A stretch of DNA of 64,000 bases from the NCBI GenBank assembly GCA_028571685.1, contig CM053162.1, positions 7,072,001-7,136,000 of the forward strand, in the 5' to 3' direction. This DNA comes from Heterohyrax brucei. Lineage: Eukaryota; Chordata; Mammalia; Hyracoidea; Procaviidae. The translations under genes were made by a program, and so were the position numbers. Under the pieces are notes generated by a model. The model was not told the DNA's origin and did not search any database. It saw only the letters and a list, made by a program, of their open reading frames with translations. Below are positions 20,832 through 32,166 of the stretch, one piece after another; positions within the stretch are counted from its first letter, which is position 1, and every line of letters starts with the position of its first letter.

Positions 20832-20996
20832 TATAGAGATAGAGATAGAGACAGAGACAGAGATAGAGACAGAGACAGACAGAGACAGAGATAGAGATAG
20901 AGATAGAGATAGAGATAGAGACAGAGATAGAGACAGAGACAGAGACAGAGACAGAGACAGAGATAGAGACAGAGATAGAGGAGATAGAGACAGAGG
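20832..20996 (+). repeat. Hexanucleotide microsatellite (GAGATA/GAGACA)n
   Basis: About 165 bases of alternating GAGATA and GAGACA units form blocks of each variant, so both strands show long low-complexity open frames that are not genes. Confidence 0.97.
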
Positions 20997-21634
20997 TAAT
21001 CATCATTCACAATCTGCTAAAGCAATTCTTTGAAGTCCCTCTAAAACCAGAAGCCTAAGCGTTGGATTGGGAGTCTGTGTACGCACACACTAGGAGTTGC
21101 AGAGCAGGCTGATTATTTAATTTCTCCTATCTAAGAGGTTATGAGCATAGAATTGGAAGAGATAAGTCTTCAAATCTCAACACCAAGAAAACAAAAGAGG
21201 AGAGAAAATCATAGCTTTGTAGTTTTGCTGTTAGAAAATCTGTCTCTTTCCTAAGTATATTAGTTATGCATTTGATCTATTGCTCTTTCATCAACTGCAG
21301 TGATTTGGAGTCATGATATACTCAACCACCTAATTTGAATGGAAAGAGGGAATTTGTAGAAATAGTCACCGAGAGGTTAGAAATGCCATGAATGTAAGTG
21401 GCACTTTCCCTGTGGAAAGCACATTATAAACATTAGCTAATTGTGCTGCACCACATCCTGAAGAGCGAGACAAGTGCAATGGTTCTTGTCAGGCAGAGAA
21501 ACTGAACAAGGGCCAACACAGCCCACACAAACACAGGGGGAGTCAGTTCTTAGAAGCGGAGATTAGAATTCAGTTGTTAGTTTCCAAACCACCCACAAAC
21601 TATTTCTTAAACTTTATGCAAGCCCTAGTGTTTA
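20997..21634. other. No gene recognised
   Basis: Unique-looking. 21400-21460 ('acattataaacattagctaa') has a faint MIR-like feel, too weak to call. Confidence 0.35.
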
Positions 21635-21691
21635 TTTTGTATGTGTCCTTGAGCAAGCTATTTAAACTTTCAGACTCTCAGCTTCCTGCAT
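21635..21691 (+). mobile_element. MIR SINE, left part (split by a SINE)
   Basis: 'gtccttgagcaagctattta' and 'actctcagcttcctgca' match the MIR core. It continues at 21901. Confidence 0.7.
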
Positions 21692-21900
21692 TATAGCCAG
21701 TTGCCATCAAGATAACACCGACTTACGGCAACCCCGTGTGTGTCAGAATAGAACTGTGCTGCATGGGGTTTTCAATGGCTAGGTTTTTGGAAGTAGATTA
21801 CAGGCTCTTTTTTCTGACGCATCTCTGGTTACACCAGAATTTCCAACCTCTTAATTACTAGTCAAGCCCATTAACCTTTCGAACCCCGCCCCGGGGATCC
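21692..21900 (-). mobile_element. AfroSINE-like SINE, type III, inserted into a MIR
   Basis: 'ccagttgccatcaagataac' is the tail complement. 'ttttcaatggctaggttttt' and 'gaagtagattacaggctc' complement the core. 'ttactagtcaagcccatta' to 'ccccggggatcc' complement the head. Confidence 0.88.
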
Positions 21901-22012
21901 TTCAGCTGTAGAGTAGAGATAACAGCAGCACCCGCAATAACAAGATTGCCATAAGGATTAAATGAAATACGGCTTGCTGAAGGCTTGGCCCTCAGGAAGC
22001 TCTAAATGAGGC
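21901..22012 (+). mobile_element. MIR SINE, right part
   Basis: 'cagctgtagagtagagataa', 'gccataaggattaaatgaaa' and 'gaaggcttggccctcaggaa' continue the MIR of 21635-21691 in register once the SINE is removed. Confidence 0.7.
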
Positions 22013-24634
22013 CTGGGTGCAGTAGCATCGGCACAGAACATTTCTGTACATTTCTGTTTGCACTCCCTTTTATCTCTGTCTCTGTCCATTTTCTGCCCCT
22101 GTCATGTCCCCCTTCCCTCTTGGTTTCTTCCCTGTCCTGCTTCCGGGGGCAAAATGAGTCCCTGCCAGGACAGCGGATCTCCCTGAGCAGCTGTCTGGAA
22201 TAGTGGTGGTAGTCGGGGGACCAGAGCATGCGCCAGCTCCCGTGTTGTTCTTCTCTCTGCTGAGTGTGCTACAGGCCTCATGGAAAACCTCATCAGATCC
22301 CGGAAAGCGTACATCTTGCCCTGCTTAAAACCTCTGCTGAGCGATGTCCCTGTCCTCAAAGAGCCATTTCTCCTGGTGGTCACCAGCCATCTATCTGATG
22401 GTTTTTAGCAACTATCAAGATCCTCTTATGCTTTTATAAGGCCGAGAGGGGCTCTGTGACTCCAGAACAAACAGGTGACAAGGGCAAAGCTTTCTTACCA
22501 CCCCAGGAAGAATTCCTCTCACACAGACCTGCAAAAACACATGTTTGACCTGCTGTGGTGCATTTAGATGGGAGTTCCTGGGCCTATCTGTCTGTACTAA
22601 TGACAATCCAATCTAGAATTCGGAAAAGGAAGAGACGGTATTCACTGTGGAATCCAGCACTCTACCGACTTTCAGGGTGTGTCTTCTGCTTTGTCAAACT
22701 GAAGCACCCAAGAAGCTTCCGATCAGAAAACAGATCCCATGAGCTAAGTCCTCAGGGATTGGGCACAAAAAAGTAGCACACATGAAAAAGACTTCAGCAC
22801 AGTCACGTCTGTCCCAGTTCCCTGCATCGCCTCCTGGATGCTCTGCTGGCTTATCTCAGTTACAGTTGGAGTCAGCGTTCACAGTCTGTCTTCCTATCTT
22901 GAAAAACTGAATAGGAAAGGCCATGTATGGTTAAAGCGGTAGCTGTGTATCGGAACAACAACCCAGGGAGATGATGACCCAGCAGTCACCTGTCACGTGG
23001 TCACATCCATTTGTAGTTGTTCCTGGACAGCTCTGCCTCACCCTCAGCTGTTGTTCATCAAAGAATACAAAGCAAGTTGTGAAAGTGATGCTTCTCTGCA
23101 TTGGTTCACTGACACAGCAAAGCCCATTTAAATCACACTGGGGAATCCATTCTGGGTTTTCTTCTATCACTGGGGAAGAATGGAAAACTAGACCCAGAGT
23201 GCTGTGTATGTGTGTATCTGTGTATACTTCTCCCCTAGACTCACCCATAAATCAAAGTTTTATAAACACCAGTTTAAAATGAAAATGTAAGGCCTTATCC
23301 AAGAGACACATTGATCCAATCTAACATGTTCAGGGACTTCAGATTTTTAGGAAAAACATTATCTGATATTCTAAAAAAATTATCTGAGCAATTTTTTTTT
23401 TAAGCATTACTTGTTCCTTTTGACCACTTGTTGCATTAGCTGGTCACTGAAAGATGAAATTCTGCCAGAGTGTTCTACAAAATATGAACCTCAGGTGGTA
23501 GGGGTCATCTCAGCTGCTCCCAGGGCACCATAGGTTCCCAGGATTTGGTCACAGCACATCTTTGATCGTTTGCACGCTTGGGGTGTCGCAGCGCCCAGGT
23601 CTAGGATTTTTGCCAACTGGCATTAGAAGAATACAGAGCAAGGTAAAGGAGAGTGAAAAAGAGGAGGAGAGATCCAGGAAGGAAAAAAAGAAATACAGAG
23701 AGAGACAGAACGCTGGTGAAAAGGCAAAGTCTGTTGTAGGGCCCTGTTAATTTATAACATGGGAAATATACCATTCTGATTAGAGATGGGTGCCAGAGAG
23801 ATTGGATTTAATAATAAATTTATTATGATGCTTCTTTCCTCATCCTGTGGCCCCTCCCTGTCCCTGCTTGTGACCACAGACTTTGAAAAGAGATGGCCTC
23901 CCTCTCTGACAAATAGCCCTTTGGTATCTTCCAGTTTCAGAGCTCTGTGGTATGTTTTCAACTCCCTGTTCTCGGAAGGTTTCTGCATGGTACTGGTCTC
24001 TATCTAAAGATTCACTTCTCTTCCCTGATACGATAATTAAGGGCCAAGGGGACAGATCCCAGCAGTGACGTCCAGCTTCCCTCTTCTGTCTTCACAAATT
24101 CACTGTGCTCTCATAGACAACAACCCCATAAGGGAGAAACTATTTTGTCCCAAGACCAGAAGCAGCAAATTGTGCCTTTGGCTTAGAAAACCAAGCACCA
24201 TGTAAACAGCATCTAGAAAACAAGAGAGGTTACTTTAATTATGCTTCTGCTGTTTTATTGCCAGGTGGTTTGGGTTTTTCACAGCTTGATCAGAAACCCA
24301 GTGATAAATCAATCCCTCTAAGTCAGAAGTTGCTAGGGCCACCTCTTTCGAGCCCCTTCCTCTCCCCTGTGCCACAGGGTACTAAGAAGCCATCGCCCAT
24401 TTAGGATGCAGCCTGGGGCTACTAGGATTCCTGGAGCATTTCAGTACAGGAATGAGGCTGGAAATTGGACTCATGTCCCCAACAGAGAGTTCATGGAGGC
24501 AATTTTAGCAATGAAGAAGGGCTCAGAGAGAAAACCATTTATAGGGGTCAGATTTGTAAAAGCAGAAGATAACTTGCACATCTGTGAATTGGAAGGTTTT
24601 TCAGATACTAAATATACGGGCGTTGCTATTAATG
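22013..24634. other. Unique sequence, no gene confirmed
   Basis: This is one of the longest repeat-free stretches in the window. It holds overlapping short frames on both strands (22102-22383 -, 22931-23248 -, 22971-23282 +, 24406-24669 +) with no recognisable domains. 23640-23715 is purine-rich. I see no splice-site plus coding-frame combination that would justify an exon call. Confidence 0.4.
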
Positions 24635-24830
24635 ATAACAATAATAATTTTGAAGCTACCATTTCCTAAGTACTTACTACATGTCAAGCTAGTAGACAAA
24701 TCTCTTATGTTTAGAACTCAGCAACCACTCACAAGATATGAATTACCTGTTTCAGCTGTGAAAACTGATCTTAATCATTTTCCTCAAGGTCAAACTGTGA
24801 GGAACAGAGTCCAAGTTCTCCCATCATCTG
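24635..24830 (+). mobile_element. MIR SINE
   Basis: 'tcctaagtacttactacatg' and 'aatcattttcctcaaggtca' with 'ctgtgaggaacagagtccaa' follow MIR order (core, then the LINE2-like 3' part). Confidence 0.65.
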
Positions 24831-25640
24831 TCCCTCTCTGCTGTAGCTTATGACCTTTTGGTGAAGTTTCCTCCTGCAGTGGATGCTTGGCAGTATTCAG
24901 TTAGAAAGACATAGAGAAGCTATGTGCACTAAGACTAGGGCTTGTATGCCAGTCTAACCATTTCTAGCTGCTTTTCTGCAAAGGATGGAAAGAGTGGTAG
25001 AATCGGATATAGGTGCTGGGAACGGCCCTTCGGCATCCTGTGCTCTTTGTATCATCCTTCATGAGACAGGAAAGGTCAGGTCCAGAGAGGCCAAGTCCTT
25101 GACGTCAAGACACAGACCTAGGCCTACAGCACAGCTCTTTAACATTCTGGGCTGGCATTCACTCTACTATATTAGATGAAGAGGAGAAGGAAGAGTACTG
25201 GAACCTTCAAAACAGTTAGAGCCTTTGACACACGCTTTTTTTCACAAGTAGATAAGTAGCCCTTTGTTCACTTTGTGCATCATCACGTGTTTGCTAAATG
25301 GCCCCTGGCTTGCTTCCTTTAGGGAACTGGTTGGTCTGGCTGGAAGGCCCTTTGTGGAAGCTGTTGTCAAAAGCTGGAAAGGGGACAGGATCTGCTTGGT
25401 GTTGGCCTCTTGATGAATGACAAAAGGAAACTGCTGAAATGGAAAAAGGTCCCTAAAGCAAAACAGCAGTAACTATGTACTGAGGAAAAGAGAACTCAGT
25501 GAAAAGCAGCAGCATTCAGATGAACATTTTTCATTCCTCTTTTCAGTTTAACCTAATTCATCAACCATCAAAGCCTCTATTTTTACCTTAATCTTCTTCA
25601 GAGGTTGACCTACCTGGCTCTAGCTTTGTAGTTTACTGTT
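24831..25640. other. No gene recognised
   Basis: Unique-looking sequence without a clear repeat or exon. Confidence 0.35.
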
Positions 25641-26192
25641 ATTTGTGCTTTAAAGTAATTTACACATAATTTGAGTGTACAGTTCTCTCAGTCTTAACAA
25701 ACATGGTTATGTGCCCACCTCCATAGTCAACATAGACAGCATTTTCATCACCCAAAATGTCCCCTGTGTCCCTTTGCAGCCAACCTCTCTCTCCTACCTT
25801 TAGCCCCTGATGTGTTTGTTGTCACAGCTTTCTGTTGTCCAGAACATTAATAAATAGAGTCACACAGCATTTAGCTTTTTGGTTTGACTTAACACAATGC
25901 ATTTGAGATCCGCTCACAGTGTTATATGTACCGTTACTTCATTCTTTTTTAATTGTTGAAACTTATTTCATGTATACATGTACAAAGGCTTTTTTTTTTT
26001 CCAATCCATTCACTAGTTGAAGGACGTTTGAGTTGTTACCAGATTTTAGAAATTATAAATAAGGCTGCTATACAAGCACACACACACACACACACACACA
26101 TGTTTTAATGTAAATTAAAATCTCTTGGGTAAATACCAAGGAGAGGAGTTGCTGGGTTGGATTGTAGGTATACACGCAACTATATCCTGTTT
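25641..26192 (-). mobile_element. Old L1 3'UTR/ORF2-end fragment
   Basis: The plus strand is the complement of the L1M 3' end: 'tgagtgtacagttctctcag', 'catttgagatccgctcacag', 'cattcactagttgaaggacg', 'aataaggctgctatacaag' and 'aggagttgctgggttggatt' appear in the expected order. A (CA)n run at 26075-26101 lies inside it. Confidence 0.8.
26075..26101 (+). repeat. (CA)n microsatellite
   Basis: About 13 uninterrupted CA units inside the L1 fragment. Confidence 0.97.
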
Positions 26193-26254
26193 TTTTGACC
26201 TCTGACTTCTGGTGAGATTTTTGTGTGTGTGTTCTAGTTCTACTTTCATCAACC

Positions 26255-26338
26255 AAAAATCACTGAACACCGGTAAGTGCCAAGAGCTGTACTGGCATCA
26301 AAGATGCAAAGACAAAGGAAATACTCTTCTAAGCTTCA
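26255..26338 (+). mobile_element. L2/MIR-like scrap
   Basis: 'cactgaacaccggtaagtgc', 'caagagctgtactggcatca' and 'agatgcaaagacaaaggaaa' resemble the LINE2 'caggcactgtgctaggcact...gatacaaagatgaa' stretch. Weak. Confidence 0.4.
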
Positions 26339-26341
26339 GTT

Positions 26342-26523
26342 GAAGCCCCGCTGTCACAACAGTTAAGTACTCAGCTGCTAACCAAAAGATTGGCAGTTCA
26401 AACCCACCCAGGGGCTCCATGGGAGAAACACTTGGCAATGTGCTGCAATAAGGATGATGGCCTAGAAAACTGTTACATAGGGCTGCTATCAGTCAAAATC
26501 AACTGGATGACACTTAACAATAG
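26342..26523 (+). mobile_element. AfroSINE-like SINE, type II
   Basis: A-box-like 'tgtcacaacagtta', B-box-like 'cagttcaaacccaccc', insert 'catgggagaaacacttggca' and tail 'tcagtcaaaatcaactggat' ending 'gacacttaacaatag', which is closer to the RTE ending than to the gggtttgg form. Confidence 0.9.
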
Positions 26524-26846
26524 CCAGGTTCAATATCTAAAGAGCTCTCAACTTGCTGACTGAAGGTAGACGTACTACTTTATCAGAGTAAGGGAAGTGG
26601 AACTGTACTGCATGGCCAGCATAACTCATTAGTGGCACAAGCTTGGCTGTAAACAAATAAAAATAAGAGAAACCATCAGGTGCACCCATAGACTCACAGG
26701 AAATGCATACTCAGGGATGTGGAGATAGGAGATTTTGCAGCAAATATTTTCATCTGTACAATTTTTCCTAATATTTGAAAAGATCTAAAGGAAATGATCT
26801 AGAAAGTTTGGAATACAAATACATGTATCTGTATATCTATATACCT

Positions 26847-26876
26847 ACATATCTCTGTCTCTGTCTCTGTCTATAT
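26847..26876 (+). repeat. (TCTCTG)n short tract
   Basis: Four units of TCTCTG precede a SINE. It is the complement of the CAGAGA type seen at 20832-20996. Confidence 0.8.
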
Positions 26877-26877
26877 A

Positions 26878-27043
26878 TGGAAACTCTGGTAGCATAGTGA
26901 CTAAGTGCTATGACTGCTATCCAAAAGGTCAGCAGTTCAAATCTGCCAGGTGCTTCTTGGAAACTCTATGGGGCAGTTCTGTCTATAGGGTTACTATGAG
27001 CTGCATTTGCCTCAATGACAATGGTTTTGTTTTTGTTTTGGTA
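26878..27043 (+). mobile_element. AfroSINE-like SINE, type I
   Basis: A-box-like 'tagcatagtgacta', B-box-like 'cagttcaaatctgcc', 'ctctatggggcagttctgtc', a tail with 'ttactatgagctgcatttg', then 'ggttttgtttttgttttgg'. Confidence 0.93.
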
Positions 27044-27304
27044 TATATACGTAACTAAAAATTCTCTCTGCACTCAAGTTTTAAAAATATAGAGTCAATG
27101 AATTTGCAGAGACTGAAGTCATCTTGTTCAACCTCCTATCTAATACTTGAATCTCCCCTGCAATACCATTACTCTCCAGTGATAATAAACTTACTGCCCA
27201 CCTGGTATGGTAAATCAAGCACTATGTTTAGAATAACCACTGCGTGAGTTGTTACAGTTTTGTTAATTTGAGCATCATTATTAACATTATTTGAACTATA
27301 CCAG

Positions 27305-27467
27305 AAGCCAAATCCAGGGCCACTGAGTTGATGCCAATTCACGGGGACCCTATAGGTCTGAGTAGAACTGCCCTGTAGAATTTTCAAGGAGTGCCTGGCA
27401 GATGTGAGCCGCTGACCTTTTGGTTAGCAGCCATAGAACTTAACTACTTTGTCACCAGGGTTTCCTA
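27305..27467 (-). mobile_element. AfroSINE-like SINE, type I
   Basis: 'cactgagttgatgccaattc' is the tail complement. 'tcaaggagtgcctggcagat' and 'tgaccttttggttagcagcc' to 'accagggtttcc' complement the body and head. Confidence 0.92.
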
Positions 27468-27574
27468 TTTCACCTACAGACAATTCTAAATATTAGACAT
27501 TTTATCTTTATATTAAGCCAAAATCTATAACTTACTTTATTCATTGATCTTATGTTTGGACTCTTGGACCATTA

Positions 27575-27850
27575 AAAATAAGTGAAATCCATATAACATT
27601 TGTCCTATTGTACTTGATTTATTTCACACAGCGAGTCTTCAAACTCTAGCCACATTGCAGCGTGTATCCAAAATTTTATTTCTCTTACTGGTTGAGTAGT
27701 ATTTCATTGTATGTATGTACTATACTTTATCCATTTTTCTATTAATGGACATTTAGATTGCTTAGGACTGGAGTGAACATTGGTATACAAATATCTGAGT
27801 CTTTTTCAAGTCTTTTGGGTATATAGCTAAGAACAGAATTTCTGATTTAA
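27575..27850 (-). mobile_element. Old L1 3' end fragment
   Basis: The complement of the L1M 3' end is seen in 'gtatttcattgtatgtatgt', 'aatggacatttagattgctt' and 'aagtcttttgggtatatagc'. Confidence 0.75.
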
Positions 27851-28431
27851 AAAAAAAATCAAGATTAGGCCAATGTACAGAAACCAAAGTTTTTTCATAG
27901 TTACCATAGATGGGAGACAGGAAAAGGAAAGTTATTGCTTATGCATTTCTGTTCATGGTGATGGAAAAATCTCATTGATCAACAGTAGAGTCTGCAAGCC
28001 ATTTACGCAATTGCTGCCAGTAAGCTGTACACCTGTAAAAAGTCGAACTGGTAAAAGCTTTGTGATACATGTATTTACAATGATTAAAAGGAAAAAAGAA
28101 AAGAGAAGCTGCTGAAAATACTTACATACAACTAAATATCTCATGGAATTTGGTTCCTTGTTTTGGATTTTAGGGTCCTGGTTTCATGGACCATGCCAGG
28201 TAATTGACCTACTAGCATTTTCAGTGTTTCTGTCCTACCTGCAAGTTTGTCATATAGTGCCTGGGATCCTAAAAGCTTGCAAACAGCCATCCAAGGTACA
28301 ACAAATTGTCTCTGTTCTACTGGAGCAACAGAGAAGTAAGGAATAGGAGGAAATGAAATGTGTAGGTAATTGCGTCCATGTACAATTGCCTCCTTTGTCA
28401 TGAGGAAAACACTGGATGGTACTTTGCTACC

Positions 28432-28885
28432 TGTCATGGATTGTAGCCATTGGACTAGACTACGACTCCTGGTATTGTGCAATGTTCTTCTATGCTTGTA
28501 AACCCTGCCTCCGTGATATTAATGAGGGACAATGAGCATCAGTTGTGTTGCTGGGAAAGGACTCAATGTGTAAGACTGGGTTGTGCCTTGAGGCAGTCTT
28601 TCAAGACCTAAAGGAAATGGGAGCAAACAGAGAGTTGGGAACCTTATACCACCAAGAAGCAGTGCTGGGAGCAGAGCATGTCCTTTGGAAAAGACCCAGG
28701 GTTCCTGTGCCTCACACGGTCCCAACAAGGACCTTCTTCGGGAGCCGGGGGAGAAAGTCTTCCCCTGGAGATGACACCCTGAATTCGGACTCCTAGCCTA
28801 CCTGACTATGACCAAGTAAAATTTCTCCTTTTAAAACCATCCACTTGTGACATCTCTATAATAGCAACACTAAATGACTAAGATG
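28432..28885 (+). mobile_element. Solo LTR, MaLR type, with 5-bp target duplication
   Basis: It begins TGTCATGGATTG and carries 'gttgtgccttgaggcagtct', 'gagatgacaccctgaattcg' and 'gactcctagcctacctgact' in the order of MaLR LTRs such as 55037-55546. ctacc flanks both sides (28427-28431 and 28886-28890). The paralogous unit at about 40530 has one ctacc and no LTR, which confirms the edges. Confidence 0.82.
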
Positions 28886-29157
28886 CTACCATTATTGAAC
28901 ATTTTTGTTGAAGATTCTATAGAAGATTCCTGACCAAAAGGTGAAAAGTGCAGAGCAAAATTTAAAATTCTTACGGAAGTCTAGACTTTTTAAAGCCATG
29001 CAGGTTGGGTAAACCTCTAAAACTGTTGCCCTGAAACAATCTTGAAACTTTAAACCAAAAATATCCCTTGAAGTCTCCTTAAAACCAAACAGTAACTTTG
29101 CTTAACTAGTAAAACAATATCTACTTTGAACATTATGTTTTTTTAAGAACTGTCTAA

Positions 29158-29325
29158 GTGGAAATACTGATGGCATAGTGGTTAAGTGCTATGACTGCTA
29201 ACCAAAAGGAAGGCAGTTCAGATCTACCAGGCACTCCTTGGGAACTCTATGGGGCAGTTCTGTTCTGTCCTGTAGCATTGCTATGAATTGGAATTGATTG
29301 ATGGCAGTGGGTTGGCGTTGACTTT
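29158..29325 (+). mobile_element. AfroSINE-like SINE, type I, inside the L1 3'UTR
   Basis: A-box-like 'tggcatagtggtta', B-box-like 'cagttcagatctacc', 'ggggcagttctgttctgtcc' and tail 'ctatgaattggaattgattg'. A ten-base repeat 'tatatgggat' (near 29325 and 29347) lies just after it. Confidence 0.92.
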
Positions 29326-29806
29326 ATATGGGATATGCTTTGATTCTATATGGGATCAAAGTTAACAACAGCAACTAAAAAAATTAGAGAGAAGCCTTAG
29401 GAGTCAGCAAGTATGCTAAGGCAGGGGTAACAACTTGGAAAATATGGCAAGAATGGTTATATAACTTGGAGAATATAATCGAAGTCACTGAGCTGTATGT
29501 GTAGAAATTGTTGACGTGTATGTTGTGCTATATATCGTCTCATTAACAACAAAAATAAAATGTTTTAAAATAAATAAATAAGTGGAGTTCACATGAGAAG
29601 TTTCAAAATGTTTGAAGGCACCCACGATGTCTTCTTTCAGTCTTCTCCTTCAGAGGCTGAACCCTAAACTCCTTCAGATCCTTCTGTTACTCATCATAAG
29701 ACATGTCCTCCAATCCATTCGTCCTCTTGACCCCTCAGAACATGATTCTGTTTCCCTATGAATCTAATGCACTTTGTTCTGGATACTGTTCACCCATACA
29801 TCAACT

Positions 29807-29960
29807 TGGAAAACTTGGTGGTGTAGTTTTTAAGAGCTACGGCTGATAACCAAAAGGTTGGTAGTCTGAATCTACCACTCTTTGGAAAGCCTGTGAGGCA
29901 GTTCTACTCTGTCATACAGGGATGCTGTGAGTTGGAATTGACTCAACTGCAACAGGTTTT
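29807..29960 (+). mobile_element. AfroSINE-like SINE, type I
   Basis: A-box-like 'tggtgtagttttta', B-box-like 'tagtctgaatctacc', 'cagttctactctgtcataca', then tail 'gtgagttggaattgactcaa'. Confidence 0.92.
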
Positions 29961-30451
29961 ATATATCAACTTTAAAGGAAGTTACATTGTACTGCTGATG
30001 TGCTGTGCTTTCTAACAAATGAAATCCCTAAACAGTGTGCTAAGTTCTCCTACAGAATCTTATGCGTGTTTCCTTTTGCCACTTTAAGGCAGTTGTTTCA
30101 TATTTTTTAAACCTGGTCCATCCACTTTCTGAGATTGTCAGGGTCTTCTGAAACCCATTTCTGTCATGCTGACTACTAGCTGTCCATCCCAACTTTAATT
30201 CAAGTGAATATGTGATAAGGATATTGATGAAAATGTTAACAGAACAGGGTTGAAGACTAAGACCTTCCCGTCGATTAACACCAACTCATTACCCATAACC
30301 TGTGGAGAGAGCCTTTCAGCTAGTTAAACAAGCCCACCCACCCCCCAGTTCCCAAATCTCTATAATCTCCACAGGAATACGATGATGACTCCCGCTAAGT
30401 ACCATGCTTAAACTTAAAAAATGTGGTATCTGTTAAATTTCCCCACAAGTA

Positions 30452-30492
30452 AGGCAGAATTGATTTAATGGCAACTGGTTTGGTTTGGTTGT
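30452..30492 (+). mobile_element. SINE 3'-tail scrap
   Basis: 'cagaattgatttaatggcaa' followed by 'ctggtttggtttggttg' is only the end of a type I SINE. Confidence 0.65.
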
Positions 30493-30628
30493 TAACTAAT
30501 TATAAAAAGGAAACGAGATTAGATTAACAAGACTTCTTAGGAATGAACACTTGCTCTAGTGTAATTTTCCTTTCTAAATGCTTACAAATCACCCTATTAC
30601 TACATTTAAATAGCCTTTCTTTCTTAAA

Positions 30629-30782
30629 GGAAACCCTGGTTGTGCAGTGGTTGAGAGCCACAGCTGCTAACCAAAAGGTCAGCAGTTCAAATCTACCAGG
30701 TACTCTTTGGAAACCCCGTGGGGCAGTTCTACACTGTCCCATAGGGTAGCTATGAATTAGAACCTACTGGACAGCAACTTCT
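30629..30782 (+). mobile_element. AfroSINE-like SINE, type I
   Basis: A-box-like 'ttgtgcagtggttg', B-box-like 'cagttcaaatctacc', 'ccccgtggggcagttctaca' and tail 'agctatgaattagaaccta'. Confidence 0.93.
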
Positions 30783-31262
30783 CCCCTCCTCCAAAGCCAG
30801 AACTGTATAACAGTTAAAACTGAAAATTGAGAAAAAGTATGGCTCATTTCTCATTCTTAATAGCCTTGTAGATAGAATTCAAGCCGCAAAGGGTATGCAT
30901 ACGAACAATCTACAGGATAGTTGAAACACAGCTCCTAGATCCACTGAGCCTTTCCAGGACCTGGTAGGTGAAGACAGAGAAGAGCAGGAAGAGAGTAATA
31001 TGTAGCTGTTGCTTGGACACACTTGCTAGTGAGTACAAGATGCCTGAGACAGGAGTCTCAGTGAATGCAGAGCAGCAGCTGTCAGGCCTGCTGTGACAGC
31101 AGTGTAAATGTCTGCCTTGTTGCGTGCCTGGTGCTATGTTGCCACGAACAGCACAGAGAGACGGCATTCTCGTCTCCCGTGCAGCTAGACCAGACGCCTT
31201 TATTCACAAAGAAACAGGAGTCAGTTCCTCCAGGGAAGCCAACTAAAAGGCATGCTTTGAGA
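30783..31262. other. No gene recognised
   Basis: Unique-looking. Overlapping frames at 30910-31167 (-) and 31065-31298 (+) carry no known domain. Confidence 0.4.
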
Positions 31263-31428
31263 CAGTGGCTCTCAAATTTTCAACTGGGAGCTTGTTAGGA
31301 ATTTAAATTCTTGGGCCACTCCAAACCTACTAAATAAAATCAGAAACTTTGGAGGTATGGCCAAGTGACCTGTGTTTTAAAAAGCCCTCCAGATGATTCT
31401 GAGGCATGTTCAAGTTTGAGAAGCACTG
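31263..31428 (+). mobile_element. MER5A-type hAT non-autonomous DNA transposon
   Basis: It starts cagtggctctcaaa and ends tttgagaagcactg, the terminal inverted repeats of MER5. The inside keeps 'aaatcagaaactttggag' and 'ccagatgattctgaggcatg'. About 166 bp, near full length for MER5A. Confidence 0.85.
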
Positions 31429-31499
31429 CTGGAGGGATTTGACAATCCGGTTTAGACAGACCTGAGAATGCATGGCTCAGGTTTGATAATGACTCTCCG

Positions 31500-31630
31500 G
31501 ATTCTATTTAGCAAGCATCTTCTGGAATAACCACTCTGCTAAAGACAATGTGCTAGGTGCTACAGGTAAGATACGGATGTGAGTAAAACAGTTTCTGTCC
31601 TTAAGTTGTTCACAAAATGGGCAGAAGCAA
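31500..31630 (+). mobile_element. L2/MIR-related fragment
   Basis: 'aagacaatgtgctaggtgct', 'acggatgtgagtaaaacag' and 'ctgtccttaagttgttcaca' follow the LINE2 3' region order. Confidence 0.6.
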
Positions 31631-31996
31631 ACAACTTTAGACAGTGACTGGCTAGGAATTGTTCTGAGTCTATGGTGTGTCAAAAGGAGTTAAAAATGAG
31701 TTCACAAATTTATACAGGAAAGTACACTTTCATGCAATCATAATAAAAAACGAAAAGAAATTATCACTCTTCAAAACTGAAAAAAAACAACGAGTCCAGT
31801 CTGGCATGAAGACAGTGAGTGTGAAGGTACGTGAGGGCTGACTCGACAAACAGGTGGCTTTTGTGATGGAACTTGAAAGCGGAACTTGGGTAGGCAGAGT
31901 TTGGGGCAACTGAAGTTGCTATTCCTATTTGTGTAGTCTGCTGTGCCTTATAAGCACTTCTGTTGTGGCGTTCGTTTCTAAGTGTGCATACATGTA

Positions 31997-32166
31997 CAGG
32001 AAATCCTAGTTGTGTAGTTGTTAAGTGCTACAGCTAACCAGAAGGTCAGCAGTTCAGATTCCCCAGGCACTCCTTGGAAACTCTGCAGGGTAGTACTACT
32101 CCATCCTATAGGGTCGTAGAGAGTCAAAGTCGACTTGACAGCAATGGGTTTGTTTTTGTTTGTTTT
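31997..32166 (+). mobile_element. AfroSINE-like SINE, type I
   Basis: A-box-like 'ttgtgtagttgtta', B-box-like 'cagttcagattcccc', 'ccatcctatagggtcgtaga' and tail 'gtcgacttgacagcaatggg'. Confidence 0.93.

Larger units (their letters stand above)
27860..29575 (+). mobile_element. L1 3'UTR-like element with LTR and SINE insertions
   Basis: The pieces 28140-28431, 28886-29157 and 29326-29575 parallel 40226-41105 in order ('cctgggatcctaaaagcttg', 'gaacatttttgttgaagatt', 'aaaccaaaaatatcccttga', 'caatcttgaaactttaaacc') and end in AATAAAATG and an A-rich tail. I associate this 3'UTR with lineage-specific elephant L1. 27860-28139 may belong to the same element but has no second copy here to confirm it. 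Confidence 0.65.

Noticed and set aside
20475-21000. CRISPR-like array or other prokaryotic system
   Set aside because: The repeats are simple microsatellites with no spacers, and the whole window is mammalian interspersed-repeat sequence.
20767-21033. Long frames of alternating D and R (plus) or S, V and I (minus)
   Set aside because: They are translations of the GAGATA/GAGACA microsatellite.
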